Source of the DNA: Clostridia bacterium
GTDB lineage: Bacteria > Bacillota > Clostridia > Peptostreptococcales > Acidaminobacteraceae
DNA length: 64,000 bases
Assembly (NCBI GenBank): GCA_018399635.1
Contig: JAGYOH010000004.1
Location: 62,001-126,000 of the forward strand
Direction: 5' to 3'
Shown here: in pieces, positions 1 through 7,648 of the stretch
How the letters are laid out: each line of letters opens with the position of its first letter
Position numbering within the stretch: position 1 is the stretch's first letter
The notes under the pieces: generated by a model
Told to the model about the DNA's origin: nothing
Seen by the model: only the letters and a program-made list of their open reading frames with translations
Database searches by the model: none
Program-made: the position numbers and the translations under genes

Positions 1-1
1 C

Positions 2-688
2 CACAAAAAACCGGGACAGCATGTCATGGTGGGTTCAGGGATGGAGTCCCTGAGAGAAACCCTTTCCCTGACCAACAAGGCCGCGGGACTGGGGGCGGAC
101 TTCGCCCTGGTGCTGACGCCCAGCTACTACGGAGGGGCCATGACGGAGGAGGCCCTGATCCAGTACTTCACCGCCCTGGCGGACCAGAGCGAGATTCCCG
201 TCCTCATCTACAACGTGCCCAAGTTCACCCATCTCAACGTCACCCCCGGTGTGGTGAGGACCCTCTCCCGCCATCCCAACATCATCGGCATGAAGGATTC
301 CACCGGGGACATCCCCCAGATGGCCACCTGGCTGAGAATCGTGCCGGAGGACTTCAACCTCATCGTGGGCACCGCCTCCGCCTGGTATCCCGCCCTGGCT
401 CTTGGGGTCAGGACAGGAATCCTGGCCCTGGCCAACTGCAACCCCGGGGAGTGCATCGCCGTCCAGGAAGCCTTTGACAGGGGGGATTTCAAGGCTTCCC
501 TGGCGACCTACCAGAGGGTTTTTCCCGTCAACTCCGCTGTCACCGGAACCTACGGCATCGCCGGCCTCAAGTACGCCTGCGACCGGTTGGGCTTCACCGG
601 AGGCCATGTGAGAAGCCCCTTGCTGCCCCTGAAGGAGGAGGCCGTGAAGGCCCTGGATGCCATTCTTGAAGAAGCCAAGGTGATCTGA
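2..688 (+). CDS. DapA/NAL-family aldolase (5' truncated by window)
   Basis: This is the C-terminal part (228 codons) of a dihydrodipicolinate synthase / N-acetylneuraminate lyase family protein. The reading frame is open from base 2, so the true start lies left of the window and the internal ATG at 26 is not the start. The family's catalytic tyrosine (IYNVP) and Schiff-base lysine (GMKDSTGD) are both visible. The KDSTGD form is more common in 2-keto-acid aldolases of the family (4-hydroxy-2-oxoglutarate or 2-keto-3-deoxy-acid type) than in true DapA, so the substrate is left open. A strong terminator follows directly. Confidence 0.85.
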   Translation, partial: HKKPGQHVMVGSGMESLRETLSLTNKAAGLGADFALVLTPSYYGGAMTEEALIQYFTALADQSEIPVLIYNVPKFTHLNVTPGVVRTLSRHPNIIGMKDSTGDIPQMATWLRIVPEDFNLIVGTASAWYPALALGVRTGILALANCNPGECIAVQEAFDRGDFKASLATYQRVFPVNSAVTGTYGIAGLKYACDRLGFTGGHVRSPLLPLKEEAVKALDAILEEAKVI

Positions 689-696
689 CCATCAAG

Positions 697-724
697 CCCC
701 CCTGGGAATTCCCAGGGGGGTTTT
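697..724 (+). terminator. Intrinsic terminator after the aldolase gene
   Basis: A 24-base perfect palindrome (six C, TGGGAATTCCCA, six G; 697-720) is followed by TTTT. It begins eight bases after the stop codon. Confidence 0.9.
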
Positions 725-751
725 GCATTTTTTGTCAAAGATAGGTATAAT
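723..751 (+). promoter_or_regulatory. Sigma-A-type promoter for the GGDEF gene
   Basis: TTGCAT (723-728), a 17-base spacer and TATAAT (746-751) lie 28 bases upstream of the ATG. The -35 overlaps the T tail of the preceding terminator. A nearer TTGTCA (732) is only 8 bases from the -10 and was discounted. Confidence 0.6.
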
Positions 752-778
752 TGAAGAAAAGTTCTTGGAGGAAACTGG

Positions 779-1756
779 ATGGATTGCAGAAATCGATCAA
801 AGGCAGAGTTGATTGCAGAAATCGAGAGGCTCAAGAGTCTCAACAAGTACCTGCTTGAGGAACAGCAGCGGGCGGACCGGCTGGAGTTCTCCTGGACGGG
901 AAATCTGGGCCACTGGTATTTTCGTCTGGATACCAACCGGGTCACCTACAATCCTCTGAAGGTCATTGCCCTGGGATACGATGCCGAGGAGGTTCCCGGG
1001 GAGGTGCCCTACCAGTATTTCACCGACAAGCTCCACCCGGAGGATCATCCCCTTGCCATGGAGAACATGCGGCACCATCTCGCCGGCAGGACCGATGTCT
1101 ATGAGGTGGAATACCGGATCATGGCCAGGGACGGCAGCTACAAGTGGTACCATGACCGGGGAAAAGTCACCCAGTATGATCAAGAGGGAAAACCCCTCCT
1201 GATTGCGGGAATCGTCTTTGATGTCACGGAGCGTCGCCTGATGCAGGAGGAACTTGAGACCAAGAACCGGATTCTTGAGGAAAAGGCCGTCACCGACAGC
1301 CTCACGGACCTGAAAAACCACAGGGCCCTCATGGAGGGTCTGACCAAGGCCCTCGAGGTGGCCCTGGTGACGGGAGGCTCCCTGAGCATCGCTTTTTTCG
1401 ATCTGGATGATTTCAAGGGCATCAATGATCATTACGGACACCAGGCGGGGGACCGGGTCCTCAGGGACTTTGCCGGGATTCTCAAGGACAGTGTCAGGGA
1501 AAGCGACATCGTGGCCCGCTACGGAGGCGAAGAGTTCGTCATTGTGCTGCCCAGGGCCTCCCTCAAGGCGGCGAAAATGATTTCGGAGAGAATCAGACGC
1601 CGGGTGGAGGCTTACGAGTTCGGGGACGGTATCAGGGTCACCGTCAGTGGCGGCATCAAGGTCTTTGACGGTGAAAGTCTCGGAGACCTCATCGCCGCCG
1701 CCGACAAGAAACTGTATGAAGCCAAGGCCTTGGGCAAAAATATAATCGTGAGCTGA
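779..1756 (+). CDS. Diguanylate cyclase with PAS domain
   Basis: This 325-residue soluble protein probably makes cyclic di-GMP from two GTP. A short coiled-coil (about 8-35) leads into a PAS_3-type fold (about 40-155, ending in the usual VFDVTERR) and then a GGDEF domain (about 170-325). The catalytic signature is YGGEEF, the active GGEEF variant. An RESD sequence five residues upstream fits the RxxD inhibitory site for product feedback. There are no membrane segments, so the PAS domain would sense a cytoplasmic signal or bind a cofactor; its ligand cannot be read from the sequence. The start has a good ribosome site (TTGGAGGA, 766-773). It stands alone between two terminators. Confidence 0.93.
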   Translation: MDCRNRSKAELIAEIERLKSLNKYLLEEQQRADRLEFSWTGNLGHWYFRLDTNRVTYNPLKVIALGYDAEEVPGEVPYQYFTDKLHPEDHPLAMENMRHHLAGRTDVYEVEYRIMARDGSYKWYHDRGKVTQYDQEGKPLLIAGIVFDVTERRLMQEELETKNRILEEKAVTDSLTDLKNHRALMEGLTKALEVALVTGGSLSIAFFDLDDFKGINDHYGHQAGDRVLRDFAGILKDSVRESDIVARYGGEEFVIVLPRASLKAAKMISERIRRRVEAYEFGDGIRVTVSGGIKVFDGESLGDLIAAADKKLYEAKALGKNIIVS

Positions 1757-1781
1757 TTCCATGGGGAAGGGCTCTTTTTTT
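1750..1781 (+). terminator. Probable terminator after the GGDEF gene
   Basis: GAGC (overlapping the stop codon) pairs with GCTC, with an inner TTCC/GGAA stem, followed by eight T. The outer stem is short, so support is moderate. Confidence 0.5.
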
Positions 1782-1834
1782 TGCGCCTCACAATCTTAAC
1801 TTAATGACCGAAATGAACAAAACCCTACAAAAGA

Positions 1835-1863
1835 GTGACAAACATTTATCAAAGTCATAGAAT
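1835..1863 (+). promoter_or_regulatory. Promoter for the FMN-binding lipoprotein gene
   Basis: GTGACA (1835-1840), a 17-base spacer and TAGAAT (1858-1863), 20 bases upstream of the first ATG. Confidence 0.55.
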
Positions 1864-1883
1864 ATCCATACAGGAAAGGAGAG

Positions 1884-2741
1884 ATGATGATGATTAATAA
1901 AAGATTCCTATTGGTAATGTTGCTGGTCTTGTCCCTGGCTCTTGTCACGGCGTGCTCGAGTGAGCCGGCACAGGCGCCTGGGCCTGAGGTCCAGGACGGC
2001 TATACCGATGGCATGTACTACGCTCAAGACGATGAATATGCCTCCAGCGGTTGGAAAAGCGCGGTGATTCTGAAGGTGGAAAAGGGTGCCGTCGTCGAGG
2101 CAAACTGGACGGCGATTTCAAAAGACGGCGGCCTTGACAAGAAGACAGCCTCCATCAATGGCGACTACGGCATGGTGGCCAAGGGCGGCGCCCAGGCCGA
2201 GTGGCATGAACAGGCCGGCCTCGTCGAGGACTATCTGATCGAGACCCAGGACCTTGAGGCCCTGACCTATGACGCGGAGGGCTACACCGATGCCGTATCG
2301 GGGGTGTCCATCCATGTCAATGATTTCGTGCTTCTGGCGCAAAAAGCCCTCGAGGCCGGTCCCCAGGCGAGGGGTCCCTACATCGACGGCGGCTACTACA
2401 CCGAGGGGGATGCCTTCAACAACGGATGGAAAGAAACCGTGAAACTCACAGTGCTCTATGGTAATATTGTATCAGCGAACTGGAACGCCCTTCCTGAAGA
2501 AGGGGATCTGGACAAGAAGACCGCCTCCATGGAGGGTGAGTACGGCATGGTGGCCAAGGGTGGCGCCCAGGCCGAGTGGCATGAGCAGGCCATGGCCGTA
2601 GAAGCCAGACTCATTGAAAGCCAGGATCCCAAGTCGGTTGAAACCGATTCTGATGGCTACACCGATGCCATCGCCGGGGTTTCAATCCATGTCAACGGGT
2701 TTTTTGAACTTGTCCAGAAGGCACTCCAGGACGCCAAATAA
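1884..2741 (+). CDS. PplA-like lipoprotein with two FMN-binding-type repeats
   Basis: A 285-residue exported lipoprotein: a signal peptide ends in the lipobox LVTAC (Cys24). Two tandem repeats (about 40-155 and 165-283) share long identical stretches such as YGMVAKGGAQAEWHEQA. Each ends in a motif resembling the site flavinylated by ApbE: TDAVSGVSIHV and TDAIAGVSIHV, with Ser in the acceptor position. In this family FMN is attached covalently and the protein carries electrons outside the membrane, as in PplA of flavin-based extracellular electron transfer. The next gene encodes ApbE, which supports this reading. Three ATGs stand in a row; the third (1890) has the best distance from the ribosome site AAGGAG. 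The electron donor and acceptor are unknown. Confidence 0.85.
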   Translation: MMMINKRFLLVMLLVLSLALVTACSSEPAQAPGPEVQDGYTDGMYYAQDDEYASSGWKSAVILKVEKGAVVEANWTAISKDGGLDKKTASINGDYGMVAKGGAQAEWHEQAGLVEDYLIETQDLEALTYDAEGYTDAVSGVSIHVNDFVLLAQKALEAGPQARGPYIDGGYYTEGDAFNNGWKETVKLTVLYGNIVSANWNALPEEGDLDKKTASMEGEYGMVAKGGAQAEWHEQAMAVEARLIESQDPKSVETDSDGYTDAIAGVSIHVNGFFELVQKALQDAK

Positions 2742-2748
2742 ATCAATC

Positions 2749-2780
2749 AAGGGCTTTAGGTCATCTGAAGCCCTTTTGAC
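2749..2780 (+). terminator. Terminator between lipoprotein gene and apbE
   Basis: AAGGGCTT and AAGCCCTT form an 8-bp stem around an 11-base loop, followed by TT. It would allow partial read-through into apbE, which has no clear promoter of its own. Confidence 0.7.
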
Positions 2781-2801
2781 ACGATCAATGGAGGGCTTGC
2801 C

Positions 2802-3821
2802 ATGATGAAAAGAATTTTGCTGCTGATGGCTTTGCTGGTGTTGCTGACGGGGTGTTCCCAGGCAAAAGAACCGGTGAGAGGGACGGAATTCGCCCTTGGG
2901 ACGGTAATCACCCTCAGTCTGCTGGACCACGGGGACGAGGCCCTCCTGGAGGAGGCCTTCGACCTGATTGAGGCCATCGAAGACAAGATGTCCACCCGGA
3001 TTGAAGGCAGTGATATCTGGCGGATCAATCATCAGGCGGGAGAAGGCCCTGTCCCGGTGACGGAGGAGACCCTCGGGGTCATCCTTCAGGGGATGGCCTA
3101 CGGCGATTTTTCTAAGGGAAGCTTTGATATTTCGATGGGTCCGATCGTGGACCTCTGGCAGATCGGTTCTGCGGAGGCGAGACTTCCAGAGCCAGGAGAG
3201 ATTGAAGCAGCCCTGGAAAAGGTGGATTATCGAAAAATCACGGTGGTGGAGGATGCCGTCGGCCTTGAGTCCGGCATGTCCCTGGATCTGGGAGCCATCG
3301 CCAAGGGATACGCCGCGGACCAGGTGGCGGAATTCCTCAGGAGCAGGGGTGTGACCTCCGCAGTGCTGGACCTCGGAGGCAATATCAAGACCATCGGGGC
3401 CCGCAAGGGGGGTGAGGCCTTCAGGATAGGGATACGCAGTCCCTTTGAAGGCAGAAACGATTATTTCGGCATCGTCTCTTTGGTGGATAAAAGCGTGGTT
3501 TCAAGCGGTGATTATGAAAGATACTTTGAAGAGGATGGCAAACGATACCATCATATATTCGATGCCGTGACCGGCTATCCCGTCGAGACCGAGGTCGCCC
3601 AGGTGACGGTGATCACGGAAAAGTCCATGGAGGCGGATGCCCTGTCCACCACCTTCTATACCCTGTCGGTGGAGGAGGGGATCGCCCTGGCGGATACCCT
3701 GGATCATGTGTGCGTGATTTATGTCACGAAGGATTTCCGCGTGTTTTTTTCTCAAGGGGCTGAAGCAATCTTCGAGCTCACGGATCCTGATTTCATCCTT
3801 TCCTCTCTTGACAATCAGTGA
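2802..3821 (+). CDS. apbE: FAD:protein FMN transferase ApbE (lipoprotein)
   Basis: This 339-residue protein transfers FMN from FAD to Ser/Thr of exported target proteins. A signal peptide with lipobox LLTGC (Cys18) anchors it outside the membrane. ApbE motifs are visible: DLGAIAKGYAADQV (about 163-176, flavin/Mg region) and VLDLGGNI shortly after, and a C-terminal ADALSTTFY stretch. Length and domain are typical. Its likely client is the two-repeat lipoprotein encoded just upstream, and a terminator-like hairpin between them suggests unequal expression. A second, distant relative of the fold (COG2122) lies at 12134-12883 but belongs to another pathway. Confidence 0.95.
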   Translation: MMKRILLLMALLVLLTGCSQAKEPVRGTEFALGTVITLSLLDHGDEALLEEAFDLIEAIEDKMSTRIEGSDIWRINHQAGEGPVPVTEETLGVILQGMAYGDFSKGSFDISMGPIVDLWQIGSAEARLPEPGEIEAALEKVDYRKITVVEDAVGLESGMSLDLGAIAKGYAADQVAEFLRSRGVTSAVLDLGGNIKTIGARKGGEAFRIGIRSPFEGRNDYFGIVSLVDKSVVSSGDYERYFEEDGKRYHHIFDAVTGYPVETEVAQVTVITEKSMEADALSTTFYTLSVEEGIALADTLDHVCVIYVTKDFRVFFSQGAEAIFELTDPDFILSSLDNQ

Positions 3822-4045
3822 CTCGGGCCTGGAAGGAAGCACAGAAGAAAGACCGTTGCTGCTGCAGGTCGGCGTAAAAGGTACTCAGGGGGAGTCATCT
3901 TCGCTTTGTCTTGTTTTTTCCATCGGTCTGCCGTCTCCTCGTGCATGCCTTTCTTACGGCTTAAGCAGGGGGGCTTAAAAAAGCTTGCCCGGGAACCGGC
4001 TCCATATGATATGATGGTCTTAATCAAAAAATTCAGGGAGGCGCT

Positions 4046-4927
4046 ATGGATCGAAAGGAATATCTCAAAGGACTCGCCTTCGGCGTTTCAGGTTTCATTC
4101 TCTGGGGCTTGCTCCCCCTTTACTGGAAAACGGTGCAAGCCATCAGCCCCTACCAGGTCTTTTCCCACAGGGTGGTCTGGTCCTTTATTTTTGTCCTGGG
4201 GATTTTGAAATACAAGGGACAACTCAAGGCCTTTCTAGGGGTCATCACGGACCTGAAGCAGGTGAAGCATATCCTGCTTCCCGCCTTCTTCATCTCCGTC
4301 AACTGGCTGCTCTATATCTGGGCGGTCAACAACAATTACGTCATTGAAACCAGCCTGGGGTATTTCATCAATCCTCTGGTCCTGACGGTATTCGGGGCGA
4401 TTTTCTACAAGGAACGCCTCAACCGCCTGCAGGCCATCGGTGTAGGCTTTGCCGTGGCGGGGGTCCTGGTCAAGACCCTTTACTACGGCCGGGTTCCACT
4501 CATCGCCCTGACCCTGGCCTTCGCCTTTGCCCTCTACGGTCTCTTCAAAAAGAAATCCTCCCTGACCTCCTTGCAGGGATTGGGACTTGAAACCCTTCTC
4601 ATCAGTCTCCCCGCCGTGGGCTACCTCTTCTTCATGGAGGGCCAGGGGCAGGGCATCGTGGGGAATCTTCCCCTCTTATTCTGGCCCCTCATCATGTTGA
4701 GCGGCGTCATGACCGCCACCCCCCTGATTTTTTATTCCGAGGCGGTCAAGCGGCTGCCCCTCAGCATCATGGGATTCCTGCAGTACATCGCCCCCACCAT
4801 CATGATGGTCCTGGCCATCTTCATCTTCAAGGAGCCCTTCAATGTCATCGAGCTCGGCGCCTTTTCCCTGATCTGGATCGGACTGGGCTTCTTCTCCTAT
4901 TCCCAGTACCGGCTGCTCAAAGGTTAA
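4046..4927 (+). CDS. rarD: RarD-like EamA/DMT-family permease
   Basis: A 293-residue integral membrane protein of the drug/metabolite transporter superfamily with about ten hydrophobic segments in two EamA halves. The N-terminal stretch (GLAFGVSGFILWGLLPLYWK) is typical of the RarD subgroup. The substrate of RarD is not established. The ribosome site is GGGAGG before ATG 4046. It is monocistronic: a terminator follows. The 224 bases before it (3822-4045) hold no gene, only a weak GGCCTG/TTCGCTT similarity to the interspersed repeat described elsewhere. Confidence 0.9.
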   Translation: MDRKEYLKGLAFGVSGFILWGLLPLYWKTVQAISPYQVFSHRVVWSFIFVLGILKYKGQLKAFLGVITDLKQVKHILLPAFFISVNWLLYIWAVNNNYVIETSLGYFINPLVLTVFGAIFYKERLNRLQAIGVGFAVAGVLVKTLYYGRVPLIALTLAFAFALYGLFKKKSSLTSLQGLGLETLLISLPAVGYLFFMEGQGQGIVGNLPLLFWPLIMLSGVMTATPLIFYSEAVKRLPLSIMGFLQYIAPTIMMVLAIFIFKEPFNVIELGAFSLIWIGLGFFSYSQYRLLKG

Positions 4928-4939
4928 TTGCAGGTTAAG

Positions 4940-4975
4940 GATGACCTTTTCACCTTGAAAGGTCGTCTTTTTTTT
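4940..4975 (+). terminator. Intrinsic terminator after rarD
   Basis: GATGACCTTT pairs with AAAGGTCGTC (one G-T pair) around an 8-base loop, followed by eight T. Confidence 0.88.
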
Positions 4976-5004
4976 GCTAGTATATGAATATATTCAAATA
5001 TAAT
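4974..5004 (+). promoter_or_regulatory. ars promoter with palindromic ArsR-type operator
   Basis: TTGCTA (4974-4979) and TATAAT (4999-5004) are 19 bases apart. Between them lies a perfect 12-base palindrome TGAATATATTCA (4985-4996), in the place where an ArsR-family repressor would block RNA polymerase. This suggests autoregulation of the arsR-acr3-arsC operon. Confidence 0.65.
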
Positions 5005-5018
5005 CATAAGAGGTGGCC

Positions 5019-5396
5019 ATGGAAGGATTGTTCAAGGTATTAGGAGATACCAATCGACTCAGACTGATTCACATCCTGACCCGGGGGGAGTTCTGCGTCT
5101 GCGAGCTCGAGGTGCTTCTCGGCCTCACCCAGTCCAATGTCTCCCGGCATCTGACCCGGCTCAGGCAGGCGGGGATTCTAGAAGGCTACAAGGAGGGACA
5201 GTGGATCCACTACCGCCTCAGGGAGGGCTTCAAGAACCGTCATGCCCTGCTCTTTTCCTATCTCCTGGCGGAATTTGAAAAGCAGGGGATTTTCAAGGCG
5301 GACCAGGAGCGTCATGACCGATACGTGGAGAAGCATCTGAGCTGCACCTACATTACTCAGGATCGGCAAAATGTCATCAATCTGATTGAAAGATGA
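5019..5396 (+). CDS. arsR: ArsR/SmtB-family repressor (arsenic operon)
   Basis: A 125-residue winged-helix repressor, expected to leave DNA when it binds As(III) or Sb(III). The FCVCEL motif on the metal helix matches the ELCVCDL metalloid site of classical ArsR. The third cysteine of that site is replaced by Glu, and a separate Cys lies near the C-terminus (HLSCTYI), so the exact ligand set is uncertain. A GTG at 5013 is in frame, but AAGAGGTGG (5008-5016) places the start at ATG 5019. It is first in the operon, ten bases before acr3. Confidence 0.9.
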   Translation: MEGLFKVLGDTNRLRLIHILTRGEFCVCELEVLLGLTQSNVSRHLTRLRQAGILEGYKEGQWIHYRLREGFKNRHALLFSYLLAEFEKQGIFKADQERHDRYVEKHLSCTYITQDRQNVINLIER

Positions 5397-5405
5397 GGGA
5401 ATCCA

Positions 5406-6461
5406 ATGAAAAAAAACAATGAAATCAAGAAGGAAATGGGGCTCTTCGGCAGGTATCTGTCCCTGTGGGTCGCCCTGTGCATCGTCGTCGGGGTCATGAT
5501 CGGCCAGTTGTTTCCGGCTTTTCCGGAGCTGTTGAGTCGCCTGGAGTACGCCAATGTCTCCATACCCGTCGCCCTGCTGATCTGGCTCATGATCTACCCC
5601 ATGATGCTCAAGGTGGATTTCGGCAGCATCGTGGAGGCGACCAAAAAGCCCAAGGGGCTCACGGTGACGACGGTGACCAACTGGCTTATCAAGCCCTTCA
5701 CCATGTACCTCATCGCCCTCTTCTTTTTTGAAGGGGTCTTTTCCCCCTTCATCGAACCGGGACTGGCCAAGGAGTACCTGGCGGGGGCCGTTCTCCTGGG
5801 AGCCGCCCCCTGCACCGCCATGGTCTTTGTCTGGAGCCATCTGACCAAGGGGGATCCCGCCTATACCGTGGTCCAGGTGGCGGTGAACGACCTGATTCTT
5901 CTGCTGGCCTTCACCCCCATCGTGGCCTTTCTCCTGGGGGTCAGCGATGTAGTGGTGCCCTATGACACCCTCCTGATCAGCGTGGTTCTTTTCGTGGTGG
6001 TGCCCCTTATTGGGGGGTATCTATCGAGAAGGGCCGTCATCGGCAAGCGGGGGCGGCAGTACTTTGAAGAGGTCTTCATCCACCGTTTCACCCACACCAC
6101 GGAGATCGGTCTTCTGCTGACCCTCATCATCATCTTTTCCTTCCAGGGAGAAATCATCCTGGGCAATCCCCTCCACATTCTCCTCATTGCGGTGCCCCTC
6201 ACCCTCCAGACCTTCTTCATTTTCTTCTTCGCCTATCTGTGGGGGAAGAAGTGGGGACTGAGTCATGAGATCGCCGCTCCGGCGGCCCTCATCGGCGCCA
6301 GCAATTTCTTCGAACTCGCCGTGGCGGTGGCCATTTCCCTCTTCGGCCTCAATTCCGGGGCCACCCTGGCCACGGTGGTGGGGGTCCTGGTGGAGGTGCC
6401 CCTGATGCTGACCCTGGTGAAAATCGCCAACCGTACCCGCCATCATTTCCAGGCGGCCTGA
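5406..6461 (+). CDS. acr3: Arsenite efflux permease, ACR3 family
   Basis: A 351-residue membrane protein with about ten segments that exports arsenite using the membrane potential. The signature GAAPCTAMVFVWSHLTKGDP contains the cysteine conserved and required in ACR3 proteins, and NDLILLLAFTP follows. It belongs to the BASS/ACR3 fold and is unrelated to ArsB. It is the second gene of the ars operon, with 13 bases to arsC. Confidence 0.95.
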   Translation: MKKNNEIKKEMGLFGRYLSLWVALCIVVGVMIGQLFPAFPELLSRLEYANVSIPVALLIWLMIYPMMLKVDFGSIVEATKKPKGLTVTTVTNWLIKPFTMYLIALFFFEGVFSPFIEPGLAKEYLAGAVLLGAAPCTAMVFVWSHLTKGDPAYTVVQVAVNDLILLLAFTPIVAFLLGVSDVVVPYDTLLISVVLFVVVPLIGGYLSRRAVIGKRGRQYFEEVFIHRFTHTTEIGLLLTLIIIFSFQGEIILGNPLHILLIAVPLTLQTFFIFFFAYLWGKKWGLSHEIAAPAALIGASNFFELAVAVAISLFGLNSGATLATVVGVLVEVPLMLTLVKIANRTRHHFQAA

Positions 6462-6474
6462 AAGGAGACCCGTC

Positions 6475-6909
6475 ATGACCATGAAAATCGCCTTCGTCTG
6501 TACCCACAACTCCTGCCGTTCCCAGATGGCTGAGGGATGGGCCGAAAAACTGGGAGGCCATCTCTTCGAAGCCTACTCCGCCGGCACTGAAGCCTACCCA
6601 GAGGTCAAGCCCCTGGCCGTGGCGGTCATGAGAGAGGTGGGGGTGGACCTCTCCGGCCATCATCCCAAACTGATCACCGACATCCCCGAGTCCCTGGATG
6701 TCCTCGTCACCATGGGCTGCAACGTGGTGTGTCCCTACGTGCCCAACCGGCACCAGGAGGACTGGGGGCTGGAGGATCCCTCCGGGGGACCCATCGAGGG
6801 TTTCCGGGAGACCAGGGACCTGATCCGGGAAAAAATGCTGGACCTCATCCAAAGGATTGAAAAGGGAGACCTCAAGCCAGATAATGCCCTGAATCTCAAC
6901 GGAAAGTGA
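6475..6909 (+). CDS. arsC: Arsenate reductase, low-molecular-weight phosphatase fold
   Basis: This 144-residue enzyme reduces arsenate to arsenite, the form pumped by Acr3. The phosphatase loop CTHNSCR (Cys9 to Arg15) gives the nucleophile; two further cysteines (Cys82 and Cys86 in MGCNVVCP) would relay the disulfide to a thioredoxin-type reductant. WGLEDPSGG is the general-acid Asp region. Ribosome site AAAGGAG lies seven bases before ATG 6475. Last gene of the ars operon; the next gene has its own promoter starting directly after the stop. Confidence 0.93.
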   Translation: MTMKIAFVCTHNSCRSQMAEGWAEKLGGHLFEAYSAGTEAYPEVKPLAVAVMREVGVDLSGHHPKLITDIPESLDVLVTMGCNVVCPYVPNRHQEDWGLEDPSGGPIEGFRETRDLIREKMLDLIQRIEKGDLKPDNALNLNGK

Positions 6910-6938
6910 TTGAAATCATTTCAACGGGATATTATATC
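6910..6938 (+). promoter_or_regulatory. tpx promoter with 7-1-7 Fur/PerR-type palindrome
   Basis: TTGAAA (6910-6915), 17 bases and TATATC (6933-6938) form a promoter. A perfect 7-1-7 inverted repeat (TTGAAAT C ATTTCAA, 6910-6924) covers the -35. The AATnATT core and spacing are those of Fur-superfamily boxes, and in front of a peroxidase PerR is the natural candidate. Confidence 0.6.
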
Positions 6939-6966
6939 CCTAGATTCAATTATAGGAGGCTACAAG

Positions 6967-7470
6967 ATGAATATCACTTTCAAAAACCAACCCGTCACCA
7001 TTCTCGGCCGCCCCATTGCCGTCGGAGACACCGCACCTGACTTCAAGGCCGTTCACATGGACCTGAGTCCCTTTGAACTGGCTTCTCTCGATGAGGGGAA
7101 AATCAAGGTCATCAGCGCCGCCCCCTCCATCGATACCAACACCTGCTCCCTCCAGGCCATTCGATTCAACCAGGAAGCGGTGAAATACAAGGATCAAGTG
7201 GCCCTCATCACCATCACTCTGGATCTGCCCTTCGCCCAGAAGCGCTACTGCGCGGCGGAGGGAATCGACAACATGACGGTGGTCAGTGACTATCAGGACA
7301 GGGATTTCGGCCTCAAGTACGGTTTTCTCATGGAGGAACTCAAGCTCCTGACCCGGGGCGTGGTGATCATCGGCAGGGACCGGCTGGTGAAATACGTGCA
7401 GTATGTGCCCGAGGTGGGGAATGAACCGGACTATGAGGCGGTCCTCGAGGCCATCGAGGCCTTGATCTGA
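6967..7470 (+). CDS. tpx: Thiol peroxidase (Tpx-type peroxiredoxin)
   Basis: A 167-residue cytoplasmic peroxiredoxin that reduces hydrogen and alkyl peroxides using thioredoxin. The peroxidatic cysteine lies in SIDTNTCSLQ and the resolving cysteine in QKRYCAAEGI, the Tpx pattern. The start is ATG 6967, with AGGAGG (6955-6960) just upstream; the longer in-frame ORF from 6910 would run through the promoter. It is separated from the ars operon by its own promoter. Confidence 0.93.
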   Translation: MNITFKNQPVTILGRPIAVGDTAPDFKAVHMDLSPFELASLDEGKIKVISAAPSIDTNTCSLQAIRFNQEAVKYKDQVALITITLDLPFAQKRYCAAEGIDNMTVVSDYQDRDFGLKYGFLMEELKLLTRGVVIIGRDRLVKYVQYVPEVGNEPDYEAVLEAIEALI

Positions 7471-7476
7471 TGGAAT

Positions 7477-7505
7477 TTGACAAAGCCTCGAAATCGTGGT
7501 AAGAT
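7477..7505 (+). promoter_or_regulatory. Strong promoter for the DUF5698 gene
   Basis: TTGACA (7477-7482), exactly 17 bases, TAAGAT (7500-7505). Transcription would begin near 7512 and give a leader of about 137 bases before ATG 7649. Confidence 0.75.
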
Positions 7506-7511
7506 ACTTTG

Positions 7512-7606
7512 GTCGGGTAAAATCCCGGTAAAACAATCAGCTATCCTGTTAAATACCGTTTCAATCGAGGTAATCAACGGACCTGAGTCACTTCAGGTCT
7601 GTTTTT
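7512..7606 (+). ncRNA. Structured leader with intrinsic terminator, candidate cis-regulator
   Basis: The leader folds into a small CGGG/CCCG hairpin (about 7514-7527), a CGGTA/TACCG stem holding an inner ACA/TGT, and then a clear terminator at 7578-7606 (CGGACCTGA pairing with TCAGGTCTG, one G-T pair, then five T). The terminator sits between promoter and gene, the layout of transcription attenuation. I could not match the upstream fold to a known riboswitch class. Confidence 0.5.
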
Positions 7607-7648
7607 ATGTTAGAAAAGGAAAAATGTGATAGCAACAGGAGGGTCAAG

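Noticed and set aside
3822-4045. Minus-strand 70-residue and plus-strand 85-residue ORFs before rarD
   Set aside because: Neither has a ribosome site or protein-like composition; a weak repeat-like similarity is the only signal.
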